Source of the DNA: Roseateles_C aquae
Lineage (GTDB): Bacteria > Pseudomonadota > Gammaproteobacteria > Burkholderiales > Burkholderiaceae_C
DNA length: 64,000 nt
Assembly (NCBI RefSeq): GCF_032337115.1
Contig: NZ_JAVXZY010000001.1
Location: 248,001 to 312,000 of the forward strand
Direction: 5' to 3'
Within the stretch, counting starts at the first letter, position 1. Each line of letters starts with the position of its first letter. Below are positions 1 to 9,533 of this stretch, one piece after another. A model generated the notes under the pieces. The model worked only from the letters and a program-made list of their open reading frames with translations, did not search any database and was not told the origin of the DNA. A program made the position numbers and the translations under genes.

Positions 1-1
1 G

Positions 2-1360
2 CTGTCCGCCATGTTCAATGACGAACCCAGCGTTGAATCGTTGAGCCTGATGGGCCTCGAACTGAGCGCCGTCGGCAATCACGAATTCGACCAAGGCCTG
101 GCCGAGTTGCTGCGCAAGCAGCACGGCGGCTGTCATCCGAGCAAGGGATGCAGTGGCGCTCAGCCCTTCAAGGGCGCGGCCTACCAGTACCTGGCTGCCA
201 GCACCTGGGACGAAAGCACCGGCAAGACCATTTTTCCGGCCTACAAGATTCGCCATTTTGAAGGCGTGCCGGTCGCCTTCATCGGCCTGGCCTTGAAGGG
301 CACGCCGGACATCGTCATTCCGAGCGCCGTTCGCGGCCTGCGCTTTGATGACGAGGCCGAGACCGTCAACCGCCTGGTGCCGGAGTTGCGTGCCCAGGGC
401 GTGAACACCATCGTGCTGCTGATCCATGAGGGCGGGTTTCCCGAGGGCGACTACAACGAGTGCCCCGGCATCTCCGGCCCCATCGTCGACATCGTCAAGC
501 GGCTGGATCGCGCCGTGGGTGTCGTCGTCAGTGGCCATACGCATCGCGCCTACAACTGTGTGATCGACCAGCGCCTCGTCACCAGCGGCGACAAATATGG
601 CACCGTAATCACCGACATCGATCTGCAACTGGACCGCCAGAGCGGCAAGCTGCTCTCGGCCCGTGCCAACAACACCCTGGTGCGCAATGACCGCTATGCG
701 AAAGACGCGGCCCAGGCCGCGCTGATCGCCGGCTACGAGCAGCTGTCGCAAGTGCAGACCGGGCGCATTGTCGGCCATATCAGCGAGAGCTTCAGCCGCG
801 ATGAATGGGCCGGGCCCAGCGGTGCCACCACCATGGGTCAGTTGGTTGCCGATGCCCAGCTGGCGGCCACTGCCGACGACGCCCAGATCGCCATCACCAA
901 TATCGGCGGCATCCGCGCCGGCCTGCCCAAACAGGGCGACGGCGCGATCACCTTTGGTGAGGTGTTCACCGCACAGCCCTTCAGCAACCAGCTGGTGACG
1001 ATCACGCTGAGCGGCAGCCAATTGCTGGCGGTACTGGAGCAGCAGTGGAGCGGCCAACCCAAGTTCAGGCCGCTGCAGTTCTCGCAAGGCTTCAGCTATG
1101 CCTGGGATGCCGCGCGCCCCGTGGGTCAGCGTGTCGTTGCCGAATCGGTGCGCATCCGGGGTCAGGTCTTGCGTCCGGAGGCGCGCTATCGGGTCACCAT
1201 CAACAACTTCCTGTTCAACGGTGGCGATGGCTTCAAGGCCTTCAGCGCGGGCACCGAGCCGCGCATGGGCATGATGGACAGCGAGGCGTTGGTGCAGCTG
1301 CTGCAGTCACAACCGCTGACACGGCCCAGCGCGCTGGACCGCGTCGTGCGCCGCAACTGA
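2..1360 (+). CDS. 5'-nucleotidase/UshA-like metallophosphoesterase (5' end outside window)
   Basis: The reading frame is open to the window edge, so the N-terminus is missing. The first residues seen already belong to the metallophosphoesterase domain: GNHEFD is the metal-binding Asn-His motif and SGHTHR the late His motif. From about residue 250 the sequence matches the C-terminal 5'-nucleotidase domain, with TNIGGIRAG and later NNFLFNGGDGF, which in this family stack on the nucleotide base. Known family members are exported enzymes that hydrolyse nucleotides or UDP-sugars with two metal ions. The signal peptide cannot be checked here. The gene meets the next gene tail to tail, with one base between the two stop codons. 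Confidence 0.9.
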   Translation: MSAMFNDEPSVESLSLMGLELSAVGNHEFDQGLAELLRKQHGGCHPSKGCSGAQPFKGAAYQYLAASTWDESTGKTIFPAYKIRHFEGVPVAFIGLALKGTPDIVIPSAVRGLRFDDEAETVNRLVPELRAQGVNTIVLLIHEGGFPEGDYNECPGISGPIVDIVKRLDRAVGVVVSGHTHRAYNCVIDQRLVTSGDKYGTVITDIDLQLDRQSGKLLSARANNTLVRNDRYAKDAAQAALIAGYEQLSQVQTGRIVGHISESFSRDEWAGPSGATTMGQLVADAQLAATADDAQIAITNIGGIRAGLPKQGDGAITFGEVFTAQPFSNQLVTITLSGSQLLAVLEQQWSGQPKFRPLQFSQGFSYAWDAARPVGQRVVAESVRIRGQVLRPEARYRVTINNFLFNGGDGFKAFSAGTEPRMGMMDSEALVQLLQSQPLTRPSALDRVVRRN

Positions 1361-1361
1361 T

Positions 1362-4300
1362 TCAGATCGAGGCCAGGTACTCCAGCAGCTGCGCGCCGCC
1401 AGCGCTGCCCAGCGGTACCAGCAGGGCGCGCAGCAAAGGCTGCTCGAAGAAGCCGGCAAAGGCACCGGCGCGCATGTCTCGCACCTGCTCGATCAGCTTT
1501 TCGAACGGCTGTATCAAGTCCTTCCAATCGGCGCCGGCACCGCGCAGCCAGCGCAGATCGGCCTGCATGCTGGCCAGCGCCCGACTGCGCGCCTGCTCGA
1601 CCACATGCTTGAGCAGCGCACTCATCAGCATCAACCAGAGTAAGAAAGCGCTGGCAGCCACGGCCACTGCAAGATTGATCGACCAGTTGTCAAACACCCG
1701 GCTGCGCGCCACCAGCAGAATGGCGAGCACCACGAAGGGCCCGATCACCAGCGGCGCCACTGTGGCCGTGCGGCGGGCGATCAGTTGCATGTCCAGCCAG
1801 TCATCCAAGAGGCTGTGATCGCCGGTGCGCCCCTTCTCCAGCCGCTGCTGCGGCAAGGCGGCAATGCCTTGCTGCCATTGCGGCGCCTGCGCCGCTCCGA
1901 GGCTCAGCGCAAAGCGCTTGATGCAAGTGGGCGGATAGACGCTGCGCCCCTTGTTCAGGTGCTGAACAAAGCGGCAGGCCAGCAGCGTGGCATCGGCAGC
2001 CGCCATGATCAGCATGGGTAACAGCAGCAACACCAGATACAGGCAGGCGCCAACCAGTTCGCGGTGCGTCGCCCCGCGGACGGGAATCGCCAGCGCGCTG
2101 CCTTGCGAGAAGAAATGGATCGCCGTCGCCCCCAAGACCAGACTGAGCAAAAAGCCGGCCAGGATGCGCAGCCCACGTGGCAAGGGAGCGCCGCGCAAGG
2201 CATATTCGGTCCAGAGACTTTGAAAGTCGCAGCTCAGTCCATCCGGCCGTGGCCAGCGCAGCACGCTGAGCCGGCGCAGGCCACCAGCCCATGAACGGGT
2301 CTGCTGGGCCGTGCATTGCGGCCGGACCTGCAGCCAGTCGCTGTCCTCGGCGAGCGAGTTCAGGCTGACATCCCAGATCAAGTCCCAACTCAGCACCAAG
2401 ACCACCAGCGCAGCCAGCTGCAGCAGCAGCGACGGCCAGGCACTGACGCCTTCGAACCAGAGCAACGGTTCACAGTCGGTGCAGACCTTGCCGCCCAAGG
2501 GCAGCTGCACGAGCAGCAGTCCGCAAGCCAGCAATGCCAGTACGCCCACCCTCAGATGCATTCGCCTGAACCATTTCAGCGCCAGCGCCGAGCGCAGGAT
2601 GGCAAAGCTCAACAGCGACAAGCCCAGTGCCATCACGCCCATCGCCAGTGGCGTCGCGGGACTTGCTGAAACGAAGCCGCGGAGGCTGCTGGCCACCAGA
2701 CCCAGCACCCCGATATGCATGGCGCAGATGGCCGCAACACTGGCGCGCAGGCTGCCCTGCCCTTCCTTGCTCAGCGCCAGCCGCAGAGCGCGCAAGGCCG
2801 GTGTCGACGGCCAGACGAACAAGGCCGTCAAGAGCAGTCCGAACAAAAGCCCAGCCACGCGCCCCTGCCAACGCTCGGACCAGCTGTCCTCGGCAGTCTT
2901 GGACGCAGCGTCCAGGCCGACCGCGCGGCTGCGCCCCAGCTCATACAAGCGCGGCTGTTTCAGCATTGGCGCCACGGCACGGGCCTCGGCGTCGCGGCAG
3001 TTATCGTCGGCGCAGGCGGCGCTGCGAGCGGCCAGATACGAGGCCGTCTGGTACGAGTCGCGCAGCGGCGGCGTGCCCTGGCGCAGATCGGGCGTCCCGG
3101 CATCGCCGCCCAGCGGCAGCTCAAGCGGCAGGCTGCTGGCCACGATCAGATTGCGGGTGAAGGGCAAAGCGCGCGGATGCAGCAGACGGGCATCCATGTC
3201 GGTGGTGAAGAAGACCTTGTCACTGAAGCTGTCGTGCAGTGCCTGCAACACCAGCAGCTTGTCGTGCACATCAAAGCCGATCACGCCGATGGCACTGATG
3301 CGCCCATTGAAGCCCGAGCTTCGATCCATCTCGCTGCGCTGCAACTGCCCCGCCATCCGGCGCAGATAGTCGAGCTGATCACGCGCCTCCGGCCATTCGA
3401 TGCGGCTGGCGTCATTGGCGTTGGGCGGTGCGGGCTTGTCGCCAGTGCCTCCGCCACTGTCCTTGCCGGTCACGCCATCGAGGCCGCGAAAGTAGTACAT
3501 GACCTGAAGCTGCCAAAACTTTTCCTCGCCCGGCATGGCGGCGGTCAATTGGCTGCGTAACTCGGCAACCAGGGCCTGGGCATAGCGCGAGTCGCGCTCG
3601 GCCACCAGCACGATGCGCTGCCGATGTGTGGGCGACAGCCTCTGCTGCAACTCATTGACCAGGCGCTTGATCAGCAGATCGTCGGTCGCGATGGTGCGGG
3701 TGAAGCTGATCTTGGGCCGCTGGCGCTGGCCCTCCCGCATTGGCAGCAGCGGTTCCAGCACCTGGCCGAACTGCTCGGACAAAAAGTCGTCCACATCGGC
3801 CTTGGCCCCCAGTTCGCTCAGAAAGCGCGCTGGGGCTGTGGAAGCGGCGCTGAAGAAACGGGTGCGCGCCAGTTCGGCATAGCCCAGGCGCAAATCGTTG
3901 TGCCCCGCCGGCAAGTTCAGCCGGGTGGCCAGACATTGGCCACGCTCGCTCTTGTGCGGGTAGTCCTTGACGGTCAGGCTGGCTCGATCCAGATCGGCCA
4001 GCGCGGTGCGCAGCGCATCCGTCGACGAGGGGCCGATGACGGCGAAGTCCGCCAGTCGCTGCCGCTGGCAGGCTGGCTCGCCAGGCTGATCCTCGGACCG
4101 AACGCCAAGCAGGCGGACCGCCAGCAGGGCCAGGGCATTGAGCTTGGGCTGCGGCAGGGCACTCTCATCAATCCATAGCAGCAGAACACGTCGGTAGCGC
4201 TGATTGCCAGCCTTGGGCGCCCATTCGGCCGATAGCTCAAATTGCTCAAAAGGCAGCTGGAACAGTGCGGGCGCCCGCCCCTGATCGGCGTTGCCTGGCT

Positions 4301-4904
4301 TGCTGCGAATGGCCGTGCTGGCGATGGCCGCCGCTTCCGCGCCAGACAGCAGTTCGGCGCGCGGCACGCTGAGTAGCCCCAGGCGCTCGGCCTCGGTGGG
4401 CACATAGCCGACCGACTGCAGACCCGCCAAGATGGCATAGCGCGTGCGGCGCCGGCTCTCCTCAGCGCCGACAAAGGGATTGCCTGGTACCAATGCAGCC
4501 AGCACCAAAGTTTCGGGGCGGACCTCCGAGCCCCCACGCTTTTCAGGCGCGGCCAGGCTGGCGGGTGTGGCGGCTACCGCCGACGCGGCGCCTCTATCCC
4601 GCGGCGCCAGCAAGCGCAGCTGCTCATTCACCGTCTCCTGCCTGCAATCGAGCTGGTCCTGCGGCGCCTTGCTGCGCTTCTCGCAGCGCTCATTGCGCTC
4701 GCTCTCGTAGCGCCGGAGCGCCGCGAACGGGTCTTCCCACAGCCGTGCATCAATGGGGAACTGGCTCCCGATGGCGGCCTGGGCGCGCTCCTTCTCGGGC
4801 GGGCGAAGCGGCTCGAACACATGCGGCACCAGCTGAGTGCTCATCACAAAGGCGGCCAGCACCGCCAGGCTGGTCCAGGGCAGACCGGACTTCGCATCGC
4901 TCAT
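1362..4904 (-). CDS. large multi-pass membrane protein of unknown function
   Basis: An 1180-residue protein I cannot assign to a family. One hydrophobic segment lies at about residues 11-30, followed by roughly 640 soluble residues and then about nine or ten membrane segments from residue ~680 to ~1120. The soluble part has alternating strand/helix stretches, for example around residues 430-450 (IVLVAERDSRYAQALVAEL), which look like a periplasmic-binding-protein or receiver-like fold. This is inference only. If the first segment is an anchor, the soluble part would be periplasmic. Neighbours give no clue: the gene is convergent with a nucleotidase and upstream of hslO with about 150 bases between. 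I see no catalytic motif. Confidence 0.85.
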   Translation of the reverse strand: MSDAKSGLPWTSLAVLAAFVMSTQLVPHVFEPLRPPEKERAQAAIGSQFPIDARLWEDPFAALRRYESERNERCEKRSKAPQDQLDCRQETVNEQLRLLAPRDRGAASAVAATPASLAAPEKRGGSEVRPETLVLAALVPGNPFVGAEESRRRTRYAILAGLQSVGYVPTEAERLGLLSVPRAELLSGAEAAAIASTAIRSKPGNADQGRAPALFQLPFEQFELSAEWAPKAGNQRYRRVLLLWIDESALPQPKLNALALLAVRLLGVRSEDQPGEPACQRQRLADFAVIGPSSTDALRTALADLDRASLTVKDYPHKSERGQCLATRLNLPAGHNDLRLGYAELARTRFFSAASTAPARFLSELGAKADVDDFLSEQFGQVLEPLLPMREGQRQRPKISFTRTIATDDLLIKRLVNELQQRLSPTHRQRIVLVAERDSRYAQALVAELRSQLTAAMPGEEKFWQLQVMYYFRGLDGVTGKDSGGGTGDKPAPPNANDASRIEWPEARDQLDYLRRMAGQLQRSEMDRSSGFNGRISAIGVIGFDVHDKLLVLQALHDSFSDKVFFTTDMDARLLHPRALPFTRNLIVASSLPLELPLGGDAGTPDLRQGTPPLRDSYQTASYLAARSAACADDNCRDAEARAVAPMLKQPRLYELGRSRAVGLDAASKTAEDSWSERWQGRVAGLLFGLLLTALFVWPSTPALRALRLALSKEGQGSLRASVAAICAMHIGVLGLVASSLRGFVSASPATPLAMGVMALGLSLLSFAILRSALALKWFRRMHLRVGVLALLACGLLLVQLPLGGKVCTDCEPLLWFEGVSAWPSLLLQLAALVVLVLSWDLIWDVSLNSLAEDSDWLQVRPQCTAQQTRSWAGGLRRLSVLRWPRPDGLSCDFQSLWTEYALRGAPLPRGLRILAGFLLSLVLGATAIHFFSQGSALAIPVRGATHRELVGACLYLVLLLLPMLIMAAADATLLACRFVQHLNKGRSVYPPTCIKRFALSLGAAQAPQWQQGIAALPQQRLEKGRTGDHSLLDDWLDMQLIARRTATVAPLVIGPFVVLAILLVARSRVFDNWSINLAVAVAASAFLLWLMLMSALLKHVVEQARSRALASMQADLRWLRGAGADWKDLIQPFEKLIEQVRDMRAGAFAGFFEQPLLRALLVPLGSAGGAQLLEYLASI

Positions 4905-5051
4905 TCAGGCTCCACGCCGCGTGGCTGCGGCACTGGAGGCTGACAGTCTCAGCTCTGCGCGCTCAGGTCAAGCGCAGATGTCCTTCGCCTTAGGGATGCC
5001 GCCACAACGCAGACTGCAACACAGCCATCGCGGCCCGCATGAGCGACAGGC

Positions 5052-6014
5052 TCAGTGCATCGCCCCGGCAGCCGGAGGCAGCTCGCCGCCGCCTTGCTGG
5101 CCGGCGAATAGACCGCCGACGTCCACTGCATCAAAGTGGTAGTGCAGGCCGCAGAAGTCGCAGGAGATCTCGACAATGCCGCGTTCGGCCAGCACGCCGT
5201 CGATCTCCTCGCGGCCGAGGCCCTTCAGCATATTGCCGACCCGCTCGCGTGAGCAGCTGCAGGCAAAGCGCGGGCTCAGCGGCTCGAAGCGGCGCACCGT
5301 TTCTTCCCAGAACAGCCGACGCAGAATGGTCTCGGCGTCCAGGCCGAGCAGCTCTTCGCTGGTCAGCGTGGCGGCCAGCATGCTGATGCGGTTGAAGGCG
5401 TCAGACAGGCCGATATCGTCCTCGTTGCGCGCCCCCAGATTGCCCTCGCCCTCGATGGGCAGGCGCTGGATCAGCAGGCCGGCAGCGATCTCATCGTTCG
5501 CGGCCAGCACCAGCTTGGTGTCCAGCTGCTCCGACTGCAGCATGTAGTGCTCCAGCACCTCGGAGAGCTTTTGCAAGGGTTCGCGCTGATCGCCGTGTAA
5601 GGGCACCACGCCCTGGTAAGGCTGCTGGCCGGGGAATTTGTCCTTGGGGTCCAGCGTGATGGCGCAGCGGCCCTGGCCCCCGACGTTGAGCATGGCCTCC
5701 AGCTGCGCACCGGCCGGCACCTCGCCAACCACCTTGGCGGTGCTGCGGAAGCTCAGGTCCGGCTGCACTTCGGCCACTGCCAGCTTGACCGGGCCGTCGC
5801 CCAGCACCTGCAGGATCAGCGAGCCATTGAACTTGATATTCGACTGCATCAGCACACCAGCGGCGGCCATCTCGCCCATCAACGCGCGCACCTCGGCCGG
5901 CGTCTGGGCCGAGGAATCGCGGCGGCGCAGCACTTCCTTCCAGCTGTCGGTCAGGCGCACCAGCATGCCGCGAACCGGCAGGCCTTCGAACAGAAACTTG
6001 TGCAGCTCACTCAT
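5052..6014 (-). CDS. hslO: redox-regulated chaperone Hsp33
   Basis: A 320-residue protein matching Hsp33 along its length, starting MSELHKFLFEG. The C-terminus carries the four zinc cysteines as CSCS and, about 30 residues later, CDFC. In the family these release zinc and form disulfides under oxidative stress, switching on a holdase that protects unfolding proteins in the cytoplasm. I chose the ATG at 6014 because it overlaps the stop of the upstream carbonic anhydrase gene (TGATG), implying translational coupling; a GTG one codon earlier is possible. It forms an operon with the carbonic anhydrase gene and probably the ferritin-like gene. Confidence 0.96.
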   Translation of the reverse strand: MSELHKFLFEGLPVRGMLVRLTDSWKEVLRRRDSSAQTPAEVRALMGEMAAAGVLMQSNIKFNGSLILQVLGDGPVKLAVAEVQPDLSFRSTAKVVGEVPAGAQLEAMLNVGGQGRCAITLDPKDKFPGQQPYQGVVPLHGDQREPLQKLSEVLEHYMLQSEQLDTKLVLAANDEIAAGLLIQRLPIEGEGNLGARNEDDIGLSDAFNRISMLAATLTSEELLGLDAETILRRLFWEETVRRFEPLSPRFACSCSRERVGNMLKGLGREEIDGVLAERGIVEISCDFCGLHYHFDAVDVGGLFAGQQGGGELPPAAGAMH

Positions 6015-6538
6015 CACTTCAACTTCTTCAGTTCGGCCGCATAACGCTGACCGTTGCGCACATAGTGCGCGGCACTGGCCGACAGGCCAGCAATCTGTTC
6101 GGGCGACAGCGGCCGCACGACCTTGGCCGGCACGCCCATGATCAGGCTGCCATCCGGGAATTCCTTGCCTTCGGTCACCAGCGAGCCGGCGCCGACCAGG
6201 CAGTTGCGTCCGATCCGCGCGCCATTGAGCACCACCGCGCCAATGCCGATCAGCGAGTTGTCGCCCACCGTGCAGCCATGCAGCATCACCTTGTGGCCCA
6301 CGGTGACGTTTTCGCCCAGCTGCAGCGGATAGCCGGTGTCGGCATGCAGCACCGAGCCGTCCTGGATGTTGCTGCCGCGGCCAATCGTCAGGCTGTCGCT
6401 GTCACCGCGCAGCACGGCCTGGAACCAGATGCTGACGTCCTCCGCCAGACTGACACGGCCGATCACCTCGGCACTGTCGGCCACCCAGGCGCTGTCGGCC
6501 ACGTCGGGGCAGTGTTCGCCCAGTTGGTAGATTGCCAT
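6014..6538 (-). CDS. gamma-type carbonic anhydrase family protein (YrdA-like)
   Basis: A 174-residue left-handed beta-helix protein built from hexapeptide repeats (for example IGRGSNIQDGSVLHAD and IGIGAVVLNGARIGRN). The metal-binding histidines appear as VLHAD and, downstream, GHKVMLHG, the spacing seen in gamma carbonic anhydrases and the YrdA/PaaY group. Members are trimeric with zinc or iron at the subunit interface. Some hydrate CO2; others have no proven activity, so the reaction is not certain. The stop overlaps the start of hslO. Confidence 0.93.
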   Translation of the reverse strand: MAIYQLGEHCPDVADSAWVADSAEVIGRVSLAEDVSIWFQAVLRGDSDSLTIGRGSNIQDGSVLHADTGYPLQLGENVTVGHKVMLHGCTVGDNSLIGIGAVVLNGARIGRNCLVGAGSLVTEGKEFPDGSLIMGVPAKVVRPLSPEQIAGLSASAAHYVRNGQRYAAELKKLK

Positions 6539-6638
6539 CGCTGTACTCCCGGGCTCGCTGCCGCAAAGCCCACCATTTTAGAGAGAAGCGGCGCCGGCCG
6601 CTCGGGAACGCATGAGCACTGCAATCACTGTGCGGCGC

Positions 6639-7421
6639 TCAAGGCGCCGCCAGCCGTTCCAGTTCTTCCTCGCTGAATCCAGCGGCGCGGCGCGCCGCCA
6701 GATTGAAGGGCGCTCGCGGCCGCGGCGCCTCGTAACGCTGCACCAGCGCCTCATAGCTCAGCACCGGGTCCAGCCCGCGCTGGCTGCAGACCCAGCGATA
6801 CCAACGATTGCCGGCCGCCACATGGCCAATCTCGTCTCGCAGGATCACATCCAGGATCTCGCCGGCCCGCAGATCGCCGGCGCCAACCAGCTTGCGCTTG
6901 ACCGCCGGCGAGGCGTCCAAGCCACGCGCCTCCAGCGTGCGCGGCACCAGGGCAATCCGGGCCAGGATGTCGTCCTGCGTGCGCATCGCCATCTCCCACA
7001 GGGCGTTGTGGGCCTGGAAGTCGCCGTAGTCAAAGCCCAGCATCAGCAGATGCTCGCGCAGCAGCGTGAAGTGCTGGGCTTCCTCCTTGGCGATGGCAAT
7101 CCAGTCGCGATAGAAGGCCTCGGGCAGATCCGGGAAACGCCAGACGATGTCCAGCGCCAGGTCGATCGCATTGAGCTCGATATGGGCGATCGAGTGAATC
7201 AGCGCGGCGCGGCCCTCGACGGTACGCAGCGAACGCTGGGCCAGCTGCACATGAGCCACCAATTCGGGGCGTGCCGGCCGCCCCGGAATGCCGGCGACCG
7301 CAGGCAGGACTTCCGCGGCGCCGACGGGCAGGCTGGCATCGAGAGCCAGGGTGAGCTGCGCCTTTTGCACCGCATCGGTGGCCAGCAGGGGCGCCAGAGC
7401 GGCGGTTCTGAGAGAGAGCAT
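6639..7421 (-). CDS. ferritin-like DUF455 family protein
   Basis: A 260-residue, mostly helical protein of the DUF455 ferritin-like group. Diiron-type ligands are visible as IHSIAHIELNAIDLALD (Glu and His in one helix), KEEAQHFTLL (ExxH), and a later RDEIGHVAAG (ExxH). Known relatives are four-helix-bundle diiron proteins related to MiaE, but the physiological role is not established. It is transcribed toward the carbonic anhydrase and hslO genes with 100 bases between, and is divergent from an exporter gene. Confidence 0.88.
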   Translation of the reverse strand: MLSLRTAALAPLLATDAVQKAQLTLALDASLPVGAAEVLPAVAGIPGRPARPELVAHVQLAQRSLRTVEGRAALIHSIAHIELNAIDLALDIVWRFPDLPEAFYRDWIAIAKEEAQHFTLLREHLLMLGFDYGDFQAHNALWEMAMRTQDDILARIALVPRTLEARGLDASPAVKRKLVGAGDLRAGEILDVILRDEIGHVAAGNRWYRWVCSQRGLDPVLSYEALVQRYEAPRPRAPFNLAARRAAGFSEEELERLAAP

Positions 7422-7530
7422 CTGCGCATTTTACGAAGCCCCGCCGGGCGACTTTCCCGCCCCGCCACCTATGATGCCGGGTTTTGCCCGCCAGCATTCC
7501 CGGCCGGCACCGCCTTGCGAAAGCCCTCTC

Positions 7531-8421
7531 GTGACCCGTGTCCAAGCCAATTTGCTGCTGCTCGTCATCGCTCTGATCTGGGGTTCGGCCTTCGTCGCTC
7601 AGGCCCAGGGCATGGGCGTGATCGGGCCGATGATGTTCACCGGCATTCGCTTCCTGGTCGGCGCGCTAGTTGTTGCCCCGCTGGCCTGGCGCGAGTGGCA
7701 GCAATTGAACGCCCAGCAGCGTGCGCCAGGCCGGCGCGAGGCCGGCAAGATCACCGCCTTGGGCGTTCTGATGCTGATGGGCGCGGCCATGCAGCAGATT
7801 GGCATCGTCCACACCTCGGTCACCAATGCCGGCTTTCTGACCGCGCTTTACGTGCCGCTGGTGCCGGTGCTGGGCATCTTCTTTCACCGCCACTGGCCGC
7901 ATTGGTCGGTCTGGCCGGGCGGGCTGGCCTGCCTGGTGGGTGCCTTCCTGCTGTCCGGCGCCAGCTCGCTGCAGATCGGCGTGGGCGATGCCTGGGTGAT
8001 TGCCAGCGCCCTGCCCTGGGCGGTTCATGTGCTGATGGTCGGCCGCGTGGCCGACAAGATGGCGGCCCCCTTCTGTGTCGCCAGCGGCCAGTTCTTCGTC
8101 ACCGGCCTGATGGCGCTGCTGTGGGCGCTGGCCTTCGAGCCGGCCACGCTGCAAGCCGTGCAGGCCGCCGCCTGGCCGATCCTCTATACCGGTGTGATGT
8201 CGGTGGGCGTGGCCTTCACCGCGCAGGTGGTCGCGCAGCGCTATGCCCATGCAGCCGATGCCGCCATCATCCTGTCGTCGGAAACCGTCTTCGCCGCGCT
8301 GTTTGGCTACTGGATGATGGGCGAGCGGCTGAGCCCTTCGGGCCTGGCCGGCTGCTCGCTGATCTTCATCAGCATGACCTTGATTCAACTGATTCCGGTG
8401 CTCAAGCGGCGGTATTCGTGA
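7531..8421 (+). CDS. DMT/EamA-family transporter
   Basis: A 296-residue inner-membrane protein with about ten hydrophobic segments and two EamA repeats, typical of drug/metabolite transporters. I chose the GTG at 7531 because the protein then begins TRVQANLLLLVIALIWGSAF, the usual short tail before the first membrane helix and the conserved WGSAF. In-frame starts further upstream add a low-complexity stretch that approaches the divergent ferritin-like gene. The substrate cannot be inferred; related proteins export amino acids or other small metabolites. Confidence 0.9.
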   Translation: MTRVQANLLLLVIALIWGSAFVAQAQGMGVIGPMMFTGIRFLVGALVVAPLAWREWQQLNAQQRAPGRREAGKITALGVLMLMGAAMQQIGIVHTSVTNAGFLTALYVPLVPVLGIFFHRHWPHWSVWPGGLACLVGAFLLSGASSLQIGVGDAWVIASALPWAVHVLMVGRVADKMAAPFCVASGQFFVTGLMALLWALAFEPATLQAVQAAAWPILYTGVMSVGVAFTAQVVAQRYAHAADAAIILSSETVFAALFGYWMMGERLSPSGLAGCSLIFISMTLIQLIPVLKRRYS

Positions 8422-8666
8422 TGGTTATGCAAGAAAGTACGGGTTTACCCCACAACTTGTCATAGGGTTTTCACCAATCCCTGCGACACTTACGCCTGTG
8501 ACGCCCTGGAGGGCATCACAAGGCCTGAGGCAGCAGACAGATCCTGCTGCCGACCGCCAAAACCGATCGGCATGAGGACGTGCCGCCCGGCTTGGTGAGG
8601 GTGCAGCCGCCAACGGCCACCCGCAAGGTCTTCTCAACCACAGTCCATCAGACCATGAGAAGCTCC

Positions 8667-8876
8667 ATGTTTGCATTCAAGAATTTCATTGCCCCCGTCG
8701 CCACCCTGGCCCCGCTGCGCAGCAGCTTCGTTGCCACCACGCTGGTCGCCGGTACCGACATCCAGACCACGCCCGCCGAAGACGTCTTTGCCACCTCGCG
8801 CCTGGAAGAAGTCGGCCTGATGGCCGTCAACGGCCTGTTCGGCCTGACCCTGCTGATCGCGCTGATCGGCGGCTGA
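8667..8876 (+). CDS. small protein with C-terminal membrane segment
   Basis: A 69-residue open frame starting MFAFKNFIAP and ending in a hydrophobic segment, LFGLTLLIALIGG. I prefer the ATG at 8667 because GAGAAG lies four bases upstream; an in-frame ATG at 8655 is also possible. I do not recognise a family. It stands alone between an exporter gene and a convergent lrp-type gene. The 245 bases upstream hold no other gene, only a short GGGTTTACCC dyad near 8445. It could be a genuine small membrane protein or chance coding. Confidence 0.45.
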   Translation: MFAFKNFIAPVATLAPLRSSFVATTLVAGTDIQTTPAEDVFATSRLEEVGLMAVNGLFGLTLLIALIGG

Positions 8877-8891
8877 GCCCCGAGCCCCAGC

Positions 8892-9362
8892 TCACAACTC
8901 GAAGGCGGTCGTTTTCTTGATCGTGCGCAGCACCAGCATCGAGTTGGAGCGCGCCACTTCGGGCAGGTGCATCAACACCGCGGTGTGCATGCGCTCCAAG
9001 TCCTCCGAATCACGGTAGGCAAAACGGATCAGGTAGTCGTTGGTTCCCGCCACGTAGAAGCAGTCCAGGATGTCCGGACTGTCCTGAACCGCCTGCTCGA
9101 AAGCCGCCAGCGCCGCTGGCGACACGCGCTCCAGATTGATGATGGTGTAGCTGCTGCCCTGTTTGCCGACGGCCTTCGGGTTGACCAGCGCCACATACTG
9201 CGCAATCACCCCGCTCTCCTCCAGCTGCTTCACCCGCCTCAGGCAGGCCGAGGGCGACAGATGGACACGCTGCGCCAGCTCCACATTGGAGAGCCGGCCG
9301 TCACGCTGCAGCTCGTTCAGAATCGCGCGATCAATCGCATCCAGTTTCACTTCTGCCGCCAT
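8892..9362 (-). CDS. Lrp/AsnC-family transcriptional regulator
   Basis: A 156-residue protein with an N-terminal helix-turn-helix (about residues 22-45, LSNVELAQRVHLSPSACLRR) followed by the ligand-sensing RAM domain (about 65-145). The start at 9362 gives the usual MAAEVKLDAIDRAIL opening. Longer in-frame versions run antisense through the neighbouring aminotransferase gene and are not credible. It is divergent from the omega-aminotransferase gene across 171 bases, the usual arrangement for an Lrp-type local activator of an amino-acid catabolic gene. That target is an inference from position. Confidence 0.95.
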   Translation of the reverse strand: MAAEVKLDAIDRAILNELQRDGRLSNVELAQRVHLSPSACLRRVKQLEESGVIAQYVALVNPKAVGKQGSSYTIINLERVSPAALAAFEQAVQDSPDILDCFYVAGTNDYLIRFAYRDSEDLERMHTAVLMHLPEVARSNSMLVLRTIKKTTAFEL

Positions 9363-9533
9363 CGTTCGAATTTCCTGCGAAAACCAGCCAGAAGTATCGC
9401 AGCAAGTTGCAAACCCGCCCGTGACGCAGCGACGAAAGCGCAAGCACATTGCGCCGATTGCTGCATAGACTGTGGGACCGGCGGGCAGCGCAAGACCTGA
9501 CCCCGCCTTGACCGACAGCGAGGAGCACAGGCG

